Below, piece after piece: positions 44,758 through 51,793 of a DNA stretch of 64,000 nt (its first letter is position 1; each line of letters opens with the position of its first letter). The notes below the pieces were generated by a model that saw only the letters and a program-made list of their open reading frames with translations, was not told the origin of the DNA and did not search any database. The DNA is taken from NCBI RefSeq assembly GCF_003149455.1, contig NZ_QFFK01000014.1, positions 1 through 64,000 of the forward strand, written 5' to 3'. The translations under genes were made by a program, and so were the position numbers. Source of the DNA: Chitinophaga deserti. Its GTDB lineage: Bacteria; Bacteroidota; Bacteroidia; Chitinophagales; Chitinophagaceae.

Positions 44758-45855
44758 TTAGTCGTTCAGGGCGTCGTAAATAAGCAGCTGATTCTTTGAG
44801 ATAACGCGCTCTCCAGGCTGGAGGCCGCGGCTGATGTAGGATACGTCGTTCAGGGATTTCGCAACACCCACTTCCCTTGTATCTATATTATAGCGGTCAC
44901 GGAATACCATGACGAAGTTTTTGCCTTTATCGAATATGATGGCAGAGCTGGGGATGGCTGGCAGCTCACTGCCTTCGCGGTACTTGAGCAGCACGGTGGC
45001 AAACATCTCCGGCTTCAGGAGCATGCCTTCGTTAGCGAGCCGTATGCGAACCTGCATGGTTTTGGTTTCAGGGTCCAGCACGTTGTATACTTTGTCGATC
45101 TGTCCGTGGAAGGTTTTGTCCGGATAGCTGATGGTGGTTACATCCGCAGGGTATCCCTCTTTCACGCGGGCTATATCAGTTTCAAATACATTGGCCATGA
45201 TCCATACTTCATCCAGCTCAGAGATGGTGAACATATGGGCGCTGTTATCGCCACGCAGCTCCATGCCGTTATTGATATTCTTCTCGATCACATACCCGCT
45301 GATGGGTGCGGTAACGATAGACGTGGAGCCGCTGCCTTTGCGGTAGAGCTGTAACAGTTCGTTAAGCCTGCCGATTTCAGTGCGGGCTTTATTCTGTTCT
45401 TCTTCCGCGTTGAGCACATCCTTTTGCGTGGCCAGCTGGCTCTGGTAGAGGTCCTGCGCTACCTTGAGGCCCTTTTCCGCGATGGCGAGGTTAGAGCGGG
45501 CATCGGCCAGCTGCTTGTCGTAATCGGCGATCTCCCCGCTCTGTATCACGGCGAGCACCTGCCCTTTCTTCACATAATCGCCCAGCTGCACTTTTATGTC
45601 TTTTACATATCCGCTTACGATGGGATACAGTTTAAGCACTTTGCCAAGGTCGGGAGTTACTTTACCGGAAAGGCGCAGTTCGTTTTCCACGGGCCGGATG
45701 GCAGTGGTATCGATCCGGATGGTGGCCAGCATAGTATCGCTGAGGGCGAAAGTAGCCGTGGCGGTATCTTCCGCCTGTGTTTGTTTGCAACCGCCCAGCG
45801 TGGCCGCAGCACATGCGATCAGCAGGGGAAGCGTGTATAGATGTATGCGTTTCAT
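44758..45855 (-). CDS. Efflux RND periplasmic adaptor (HlyD/CusB family)
   Basis: 365 residues, lipobox L-G-G-C (Cys about 23), so anchored to the inner-membrane outer leaflet. The order is beta-barrel and lipoyl segments (G-Y-V-K-D-I-K-V-Q-L-G-D-Y-V-K-K-G-Q-V-L-A-V-I-Q-S) interrupted by an alpha-helical hairpin (about residues 110-170), then V-T-A-P-I-S-G-Y-V. It bridges the RND pump and the TolC-like channel. Its start codon overlaps the TolC-family stop by 4 bases (ATGA), indicating translational coupling. No N-terminal metal-binding Met or His extension is apparent. Confidence 0.94.
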   Translation of the reverse strand: MKRIHLYTLPLLIACAAATLGGCKQTQAEDTATATFALSDTMLATIRIDTTAIRPVENELRLSGKVTPDLGKVLKLYPIVSGYVKDIKVQLGDYVKKGQVLAVIQSGEIADYDKQLADARSNLAIAEKGLKVAQDLYQSQLATQKDVLNAEEEQNKARTEIGRLNELLQLYRKGSGSTSIVTAPISGYVIEKNINNGMELRGDNSAHMFTISELDEVWIMANVFETDIARVKEGYPADVTTISYPDKTFHGQIDKVYNVLDPETKTMQVRIRLANEGMLLKPEMFATVLLKYREGSELPAIPSSAIIFDKGKNFVMVFRDRYNIDTREVGVAKSLNDVSYISRGLQPGERVISKNQLLIYDALND

Positions 45856-47117
45856 TGCAATTGATTGAACAGCTGGACGCCGGTGGTGAAATTCAGTTCT
45901 TCATATGCCTGTACACGATCGCTGAGGAATTTATTAGCGTGGCGTATATGCTCGCTGTAGCTGTTGAAATAGTCGATGAACTGGAGCAGTGAGATATTCC
46001 CTTTCCGGAAATTAGCCGCCACTTCTTCTATGAGCCGTGTGTATTCTGCATTGAAAGAGTTGAGGTCGGGCCAGCCCGTTCCCTGTTCGAGGAACTGCAC
46101 CTTTCCCAGTGCGTTGGCTACTTCGGCGGCAATCGTGAATTGTTGCTGGCTAAGCCCGGCAGATTGTGCTTTCACTTCCTGTGCCGCAGCTTTGATGTTG
46201 CCCTGATTGCGGTTCCATACCGGGAGGTCTACACCCAGTGTAAGCCCTATAAAATTAGGTGCGTAACTGCCATTACGGTCGTAGGTAGCGCCCAGATGCA
46301 GATCGGGTACGGCAAGTGCCTGCTGCAGTCGTTGGTTGGATTTGGCGGCTTCCAGCTGATAGCCTGCCAGCTGCAGATCCGGCCGGTTAGCCAGTGCGGT
46401 ATCGGTAAGGGATTGCAGCGTTTGAAAACCCAGCTTATAGCGCCGCAGTACGTCAGGATCAGATTCCGGTATGATGGGTTCCTTACTGCCTGTAAGCAGC
46501 TGCAGCCGCAGGGAGGCATCCATTTCCTGCTGGCGGAGGTCGGTGTAATCATTAGCGATCCCTACCTGCAGGGCCTGCAGCCTGATCACGTCTGCATGGG
46601 CTACGCTGCCCGTAGCATCTGCGGTGCGGTAGGCGTCGAGGATGCGCTGGAGGTTACTTAACTGTTCACGCAATGTTTTCTCTGACGCCTGCAGGAAATA
46701 TAACTGGTAGAAGTTGGTACGCAGCTCAAGGCGAAGCGTACGCATGAGTTCGGTAAAAGCGGCGGCAGAAGCTGAGGCATTCCATTTTGCCAGCTGCACT
46801 TGTTTGTTCCGTTTGCCTGCCAATTGTATGATCTGTTCCACATTCCCTTCCAGCTGTCCACCGCCGCCGATGTTGAAAGGCTTCACGGCTTCTAATGTTC
46901 CGAAGCCTAAGGTCCCTGAAACCGTGGGATTATCCCATTTCTTCGCCTGCTCCACCAGCGCCTCCGAGGCATTGACGCGATACCGTTCGGCCAATAACCG
47001 GAAGTTGCGCTGCAGGAATTCCTGTTCGGCCTGCTGCAGCGTTAACCTGCGGGCCTCCTGGGAAAATCCCTTTGCGGTCAGGAAGAAAGTAAATGAGAGT
47101 ACCAAGAGCCTTTTCAT
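45852..47117 (-). CDS. TolC-family outer-membrane efflux channel (CzcC-like)
   Basis: 421 residues from the ATG at 47117, which begins a normal signal peptide (M-K-R-L-L-V-L-S-F-T, ending G-F-S-Q). It shows the two OEP repeats with long helices (L-T-L-Q-Q-A-E-Q-E-F-L-Q-R-N, R-P-D-L-Q-L-A-G-Y-Q-L-E-A-A-K-S-N, G-V-D-L-P-V-W-N-R-N-Q-G-N). This last motif is typical of heavy-metal TolC relatives. It forms the outer-membrane duct of the tripartite pump. It follows the histidine kinase gene with a 68-base gap, which may hold a promoter for the pump genes, and overlaps the adaptor gene. Confidence 0.93.
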   Translation of the reverse strand: MKRLLVLSFTFFLTAKGFSQEARRLTLQQAEQEFLQRNFRLLAERYRVNASEALVEQAKKWDNPTVSGTLGFGTLEAVKPFNIGGGGQLEGNVEQIIQLAGKRNKQVQLAKWNASASAAAFTELMRTLRLELRTNFYQLYFLQASEKTLREQLSNLQRILDAYRTADATGSVAHADVIRLQALQVGIANDYTDLRQQEMDASLRLQLLTGSKEPIIPESDPDVLRRYKLGFQTLQSLTDTALANRPDLQLAGYQLEAAKSNQRLQQALAVPDLHLGATYDRNGSYAPNFIGLTLGVDLPVWNRNQGNIKAAAQEVKAQSAGLSQQQFTIAAEVANALGKVQFLEQGTGWPDLNSFNAEYTRLIEEVAANFRKGNISLLQFIDYFNSYSEHIRHANKFLSDRVQAYEELNFTTGVQLFNQLQ

Positions 47118-47185
47118 GATACAAAGCTCCGGCGCGGTCATTAAATCAACCTTTAAAGCGAATTAAAAAGAAATTAAAATGGGGA

Positions 47186-48562
47186 TTAAGCAGAGATGTG
47201 CGGGAGCTGAACGGTAAACGTACTTCCTTCTCCCGGGATAGAGAACACACTGAGGCGCCCTTCGTGCAGGTCGGTGATGCGGCGGCAGATAGACAAGCCA
47301 AGTCCATGCCCTTTTGCCTGCACGGCATTCGTTCCTCGGTAAAACGGTTCGAATATTTTTACCTGCTCTCCTGTTGGAATGCCGTGGCCATTATCTTTTA
47401 CATGAATGAGGATGTACTTGTCATTGAAATCGAGGATCACCCTTGCAGAGGCATCTTCCGAAAACTTGCAGGCATTATCCAGCAGGTTGATGAACAGGAT
47501 GCGCAGCAGGGCTTCGTTCCCGTTGCAGGTAATCATTTCATCCTGCTCCGGCTCGCGGAGAAACTGGATGTCTACCTTCCCTACGGATTTCCATTTACGC
47601 CGAACGAAGTCGGCCGTATCCCAGAGCAGCTCATCTACCCGAACGGGTGTGAAGGCGAATTCCTGCCGGTTCATTTCCGACTGCGCCAGCTGAAGGAGCC
47701 CGTTGGTAAGCTCCGACAATCCTTCTGCGTCTTCCAGTACGGATTGCAGTACCGTGGCGTATTCCGGCCCGGTACGGTCTTTTGCGAGGGTTACCTGCAG
47801 CTGGCTGATGATGGCAGCTAAAGGCGTGCGCAGTTCATGGCTGGCATTGCTTACGAAGCTTTTCTGCAGGTCAAACGAATGACTGAGGCGCTGCAGCATG
47901 GTGTTGAAGTTGGCGCCCAATTGCGCGATCTCATCACTGCCTTTCACCTCCACACGGTTATCCTGCAGGTTATTGGCGTTGATGGAATCGGCCTGCTCCA
48001 CGAGCCGGTCGATGGGTTGCACCATCTTCCGCGCGAAGAAATACCCTACACCCACCAGGAGCACCACGCCGGCAATGAGTTCAATGATAAGAATCCGCCG
48101 CAGGTTCTGCAGGTTCTGGAAACCGTATTTGTCGAAGGAGGAAACCAGTACCAGCACGCTGATATTGTCTTCCGTATAATAGATGCCCGCCAGCTCGCCT
48201 TCGGAGCCGTTTCGGATGTAGGAACCGTTCTTCTTGATGTGATCCAGCAGTGTGGTTGGAGTGCGTACTGCCGTGTCTTTCATATTGGTGTAAAGCAGGC
48301 GGTAATCGTTGTTGTAGACCAGGATAGTTTCCTGGTAGAGGTCCTGGAAAGTGGTTTTATCCAGTTTGCGCAGCAGGCCTATCTGTACCTGGTCGTTTTC
48401 GATGATCACGCTGCCGATGGAGCGGGCACGGTATTCCAGTCGCTCAAGGTATTCATCGCGCCGCGATTTGGCGGAGAAGTAATACGCCAGCACGGAGAAT
48501 GCTATCAGCAGGAAAGCGGCCGACAGCGTATAGTAAATAGCTATTTTATATTTGATCTTCAA
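47186..48562 (-). CDS. Sensor histidine kinase with HAMP domain (metal-efflux locus)
   Basis: 458 residues. Membrane segments at about 8-29 and 156-176 flank a periplasmic sensor of about 125 residues, followed by HAMP (about 178-230), the phospho-acceptor region S-N-A-S-H-E-L-R-T-P-L with His 242, and the ATPase domain (N-L-L-D-N-A-C-K-F, D-N-G-H-G-I-P, G-H-G-L-G-L-S-I). It resembles CzcS-like kinases of metal operons. It should sense periplasmic metal and phosphorylate the adjacent regulator, whose stop is 6 bases upstream. The signal is inferred from context. Confidence 0.94.
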   Translation of the reverse strand: MKIKYKIAIYYTLSAAFLLIAFSVLAYYFSAKSRRDEYLERLEYRARSIGSVIIENDQVQIGLLRKLDKTTFQDLYQETILVYNNDYRLLYTNMKDTAVRTPTTLLDHIKKNGSYIRNGSEGELAGIYYTEDNISVLVLVSSFDKYGFQNLQNLRRILIIELIAGVVLLVGVGYFFARKMVQPIDRLVEQADSINANNLQDNRVEVKGSDEIAQLGANFNTMLQRLSHSFDLQKSFVSNASHELRTPLAAIISQLQVTLAKDRTGPEYATVLQSVLEDAEGLSELTNGLLQLAQSEMNRQEFAFTPVRVDELLWDTADFVRRKWKSVGKVDIQFLREPEQDEMITCNGNEALLRILFINLLDNACKFSEDASARVILDFNDKYILIHVKDNGHGIPTGEQVKIFEPFYRGTNAVQAKGHGLGLSICRRITDLHEGRLSVFSIPGEGSTFTVQLPHISA

Positions 48563-48568
48563 GCGGCG

Positions 48569-49258
48569 TCAGGATTCTTCGGAGAGGAAGTATCCCATCC
48601 CCGTTTTGGTATGCAGCAGTTTTACGTCGAAGTCTTTATCGATCTTTTTGCGGAGGAAGTTGATGTATACTTCAATCACATTGGTACCGGTATCGAAATC
48701 GATGTTCCATACCTTTTCCGCGATGGTCATTTTAGAGATGACTTTCCCTTTATGCAGGGCCAGCAGTTCAAGGAGCTGGTATTCTTTGGCGGTAAGCGGG
48801 ATCTTCTTACCTGCCCGCCAGGCTTCTTTCCGTTCACGGTCTATTTCAAGATCGCCGATGAGAAGTTTATCGTTGCGGAAATTGCTGACCTCTGCCCCTG
48901 CCCTTTTGAGGAATACGCGGATACGTGCCAGGAGCTCGCGGAAGTCGAATGGTTTTACGAGGTAATCATCGGCCCCCAGTTCAAATGCCTGCATCTTATC
49001 TTCCATGCCTCCCAGGGCGGTGAGCATGATAACGGGGATCTTACTGTTGCGGCGGCGGATGAGTTCGCAGATTTCGTATCCGTTGGAATGCGGGAGATTG
49101 AGATCGAGGATCACCAGGTCGTAGTCGCCGCTGGTGGCGAGACTTTTACCCATACGCCCGTCGTACGCCACTTCCACTTCGAAGCCGTTCTCTTCCAGCC
49201 CCATTCTCACGGCGTTGGCAACTTTCACTTCATCTTCTACGATCAGAATCCTTTGCAT
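48569..49258 (-). CDS. OmpR/PhoB-family response regulator (metal-efflux locus)
   Basis: 229 residues: receiver domain 1-118 with Asp 52 in L-V-I-L-D-L-N-L-P as the phospho-acceptor and the Thr/Lys switch (M-L-T-A, L-V-K-P-F), then a winged-helix DNA-binding domain (about 130-225, V-E-V-Y-I-N-F-L-R-K-K-I, G-M-G-Y-F-L). It is the partner of the kinase behind it and the expected activator of the pump genes and possibly of the CDF gene 41 bases upstream. CzcR is the nearest named analogue. Confidence 0.95.
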   Translation of the reverse strand: MQRILIVEDEVKVANAVRMGLEENGFEVEVAYDGRMGKSLATSGDYDLVILDLNLPHSNGYEICELIRRRNSKIPVIMLTALGGMEDKMQAFELGADDYLVKPFDFRELLARIRVFLKRAGAEVSNFRNDKLLIGDLEIDRERKEAWRAGKKIPLTAKEYQLLELLALHKGKVISKMTIAEKVWNIDFDTGTNVIEVYINFLRKKIDKDFDVKLLHTKTGMGYFLSEES

Positions 49259-49299
49259 GGCGCTAATCTAGGAAAAAATGAATTAATCGGCGGTAAGGA

Positions 49300-50274
49300 C
49301 TAATGTTTACGGTTGGGCAGCAGGTTGGCCCTCGACCATTCAATGCGCGACTCCATGGGGTGCTGGCGCACGGGGCAGTCTGCAATCTGACAATGGCGGC
49401 AGCTTTCGGGAATACAGGGGTCGGGGTGGATGAAGAATTCCACTTCATTGGCCCCCAGTTCCCGGTTTACGACGTTTTCCATGAACTTCAGCTCTTCGTG
49501 TACCTCGTTTAGTTTAAGGTACCAGGGGAGCGTAACATGGCAATCGATATGGTAATTGTTGCCATACTGCTGCACGCGCATGTTGTGAACGTCTATCCAC
49601 GCTGGGCGACGGTTCCTGTTGAGTATTTCCGCTACGCGGTCCACTATTTTCATATCAGTTTCATCCATAAGACCGGAAATAGACTGCCGCATGAGCTGGT
49701 ACCCTTTCCGGAGAATGAGGCCCGCAGCGGCTACAGACACCAGCGGATCTATCCATGTTTTCCCGGTAAATTTGAGTACGAGCAGCGCGGCGATGAGGGC
49801 AATAGAACTGTACGCGTCGGTCATCAGATGCTGCCCGTTGCCGGACAGGGTGATGGAGCCGAACTTTTTACCTGACCAGGCGATGTAAGCGCCCATGGTG
49901 AGGTTAACAACCGCCGTACCGGCGATCATCCAGAGGCCGTTATCCATTTCATGCAAGCCGGGGTGCGCTATAAAGAATTGTACGGCTTTGAAAAGGATGA
50001 GCACGCCGGCGATGAAGATCATGGCCCCTTCGAAACCGATGGAGAAGAATTCCACTTTGCCGTGGCCGTAAGGGTGGTTCTCGTCTTTCGGTTTGCCGGA
50101 AAGGTAGATGCTATAGCAGGCGAAGCCACCGGCTACCACGTTGATGATAGATTCCAGGGCGTCTGACAGGATGGCGACGGAGTGCGTGAGGAAGTACGCC
50201 GCGAATTTCGCGACCGTCAGCAACAGGCTGATACCGAGGGAAAGCAATATGATCCGAAGCTCTTTTCTGATCAA
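49300..50274 (-). CDS. Cation diffusion facilitator (CDF) metal transporter
   Basis: 324 residues with six membrane helices and a C-terminal cytoplasmic domain. Helix 2 has S-V-A-I-L-S-D-A-L-E-S and helix 5 has H-L-M-T-D, the H-x-x-x-D transport site seen in zinc-moving CDFs; H-P-Y-G-H-G-K-V-E follows helix 2. The tail is unusual: D-P-C-I-P-E-S-C-R-H-C-Q-I-A-D-C-P-V-R-Q-H, four cysteines plus histidines, probably a metal sensor site. It exports Zn or similar ions to the periplasm, where the tripartite pump could take over. The frame begins with TTG (50272-50274); no in-frame ATG precedes helix 1, so the start is somewhat uncertain. Confidence 0.92.
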   Translation of the reverse strand: MIRKELRIILLSLGISLLLTVAKFAAYFLTHSVAILSDALESIINVVAGGFACYSIYLSGKPKDENHPYGHGKVEFFSIGFEGAMIFIAGVLILFKAVQFFIAHPGLHEMDNGLWMIAGTAVVNLTMGAYIAWSGKKFGSITLSGNGQHLMTDAYSSIALIAALLVLKFTGKTWIDPLVSVAAAGLILRKGYQLMRQSISGLMDETDMKIVDRVAEILNRNRRPAWIDVHNMRVQQYGNNYHIDCHVTLPWYLKLNEVHEELKFMENVVNRELGANEVEFFIHPDPCIPESCRHCQIADCPVRQHPMESRIEWSRANLLPNRKH

Positions 50275-50346
50275 TTGGGTTAGATTTGTTGTGGTAATAG
50301 CAAAGAAAACGAAAAACTGTTAAACCACCGGAATTACCTTTATTAT

Positions 50347-50883
50347 ATGACCCTCAGAGAAATGATCCTTGAAAAGCACAGCAGGGCACAAACCGAGGCT
50401 GTGACGGCATTTATAGGCACCAGCAAAAGCAGGCTTAACGAGTTAATGGAACTGTTCCTGTACGGCGAATACAGGGTGGTGCAGCGGTCGGTTTGGGTGC
50501 TCAGGCTCATTGCGCAGGCGCATGCGGAGATGATTGCGCCGCATCTTGAAAAGATGGTGAACCGCATGCGCGACCCGGGCATACCGGTAGCGGTTAAACG
50601 CAATGTAGTGAATGTGCTGATATACGTGGATATTCCGGAGCCATTGCATGGCCCGGTGATGGATATCTGTTTTCAGTTGCTGGAAGACTCGCAGGAAACG
50701 GTGGCTGTTCGTGCGGCATCGATGTCCGTACTGGCGAAGCTGGCGGAGGTGTATCCGGAGATCGGGAATGAGATAGCATTACTGATAGAAGCGCAGCAGC
50801 CGGAGGGTATTACACCGGGCTTTGCCAGCAGGGCGAGGAAAACGCTGCAGGCATTGGGGCGTGGCACGAAAAAGGAAAGCTGA
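50347..50883 (+). CDS. Small HEAT-repeat-like protein
   Basis: 178 residues, all predicted helical, cytoplasmic. Repeating helix pairs (Y-R-V-V-Q-R-S-V-W-V-L-R-L-I-A, V-A-V-K-R-N-V-V-N-V-L-I-Y-V, E-T-V-A-V-R-A-A-S-M-S-V-L-A-K-L-A) look like HEAT or adaptin-like repeats, which usually mediate protein binding. No catalytic motif. It is divergent from the CDF gene (72-base gap) and convergent with infC. The function is unknown. Confidence 0.82.
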   Translation: MTLREMILEKHSRAQTEAVTAFIGTSKSRLNELMELFLYGEYRVVQRSVWVLRLIAQAHAEMIAPHLEKMVNRMRDPGIPVAVKRNVVNVLIYVDIPEPLHGPVMDICFQLLEDSQETVAVRAASMSVLAKLAEVYPEIGNEIALLIEAQQPEGITPGFASRARKTLQALGRGTKKES

Positions 50884-50913
50884 CCGGTTAGCAGTGATGC
50901 TCCGGCCAGCTTT
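50876..50913. terminator. Bidirectional terminator between HEAT-like gene and infC
   Basis: AAAGCTGACCGG (50876-50887) pairs with CCGGCCAGCTTT (50902-50913), one mismatch, overlapping the stop codon of the HEAT-like gene. T-rich sequence follows on both strands (ATATTTTC on plus, CCTTTTTC on minus). It ends thrS-infC transcripts, which elsewhere would run on into rpmI-rplT. Confidence 0.8.
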
Positions 50914-50932
50914 ATATTTTCTAAGGCAATGA

Positions 50933-51694
50933 TTAGTTGCCGCTGTTGTTATCTACAGGAGGCTTGGGAGCCGGGGTAGCATACTTGATCTCGATAGGAC
51001 GGCGAACAGGCGGCTGTTGAGGCTGCTGATCGCGTGGTTCACGAGGCTCACGCGGTTCGCGGGGCTCGCGTGGTTCACGCGGCTGGTCGTTACCTTCCTT
51101 CGGTTCTTTCGGTGCTTTCGCTGCCTTCTTGTTGGATTTAGGAGCGAAGATGGCGATCATACGCTTACCTTCCATAAGGGGCATGCCTTCGAGGGCACCT
51201 ACTTCGGCGAGGCGCTCGGCAAACTTCAGCAGAATCAGCTCTCCGCGCTCCTTGAACATGATGGCGCGGCCTTTGAACTGCACATAAGTTTTCACTTTGT
51301 TGCCTTCCTTGAGGAATTTCTCGGCGTGCTTAGCCTTGAAGTCGAAGTCGTGATCGTCTGTATTGGGTGTAAAACGGATTTCCTTTACCTCGCTCTTGTG
51401 AGCGTTGGCTTTCATCTCCTTCTCCTTCTTCTTCTTCTCGTAAAGGAATTTATTATAGTCGATGATCCGGCATACGGGCGGCGCGGCATTTGGGGAGATT
51501 TCCACCAGGTCCAGCTGCTGATCCTGCGCCATGCGCATGGCTTCATCCGTGCTGTATACACCCGGCTCAACATTGTCGCCTACCAGCCTTACTTCCGGAA
51601 CACGGATCATCCTGTTGGTGCGATGTTCCTGTTGTTGTTCTCTTCTGAAGTTGGGGTTTCTACCCCTGAAATTTGGTCTTGGTCCTTGTTGCAT
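50933..51694 (-). CDS. infC: Translation initiation factor IF-3
   Basis: 253 residues from the ATG at 51694 (M-Q-Q-G-P-R-P-N-F-R-G-R-N). A GTG 21 codons upstream is possible but less likely. The N-domain (about 30-100) has the family signature region D-L-V-E-I-S-P-N-A-A-P-P-V-C-R-I-I-D-Y-N-K-F. The C-domain (about 105-185) carries K-E-I-R-F-T-P-N-T-D-D-H-D. IF-3 keeps 30S subunits free and checks initiator tRNA. The C-terminal 60 residues or so are an extra low-complexity tail rich in Pro, Arg and Glu, which many Bacteroidetes IF-3 proteins have. It lies 99 bases after thrS, but rpmI does not follow it. Confidence 0.96.
   Translation of the reverse strand: MQQGPRPNFRGRNPNFRREQQQEHRTNRMIRVPEVRLVGDNVEPGVYSTDEAMRMAQDQQLDLVEISPNAAPPVCRIIDYNKFLYEKKKKEKEMKANAHKSEVKEIRFTPNTDDHDFDFKAKHAEKFLKEGNKVKTYVQFKGRAIMFKERGELILLKFAERLAEVGALEGMPLMEGKRMIAIFAPKSNKKAAKAPKEPKEGNDQPREPREPREPREPREPRDQQPQQPPVRRPIEIKYATPAPKPPVDNNSGN
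51033..51086 (-). repeat. 9-bp repeat encoding the PRE tail of IF-3
   Basis: Six 9-base units (for example CGTGGTTCA at 51033 and again at 51069) encode repeated Pro-Arg-Glu on the minus strand. It is a coding microsatellite, in frame, so length changes would add or remove three residues. Confidence 0.85.
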
Positions 51695-51793
51695 TAAAAT
51701 GTTTGTTGTTAAAAAAGAGTGATGCTGACGGTGGACTGTTTTAAACCGGCATACCACACATTGGTTAAAATTGTTTTATTAAGAACAAAAAGA

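Noticed and set aside
47837..49303. 488-codon plus-strand frame opposite the kinase and regulator genes
   Set aside because: Antisense of two complete two-component genes; no independent evidence of coding.
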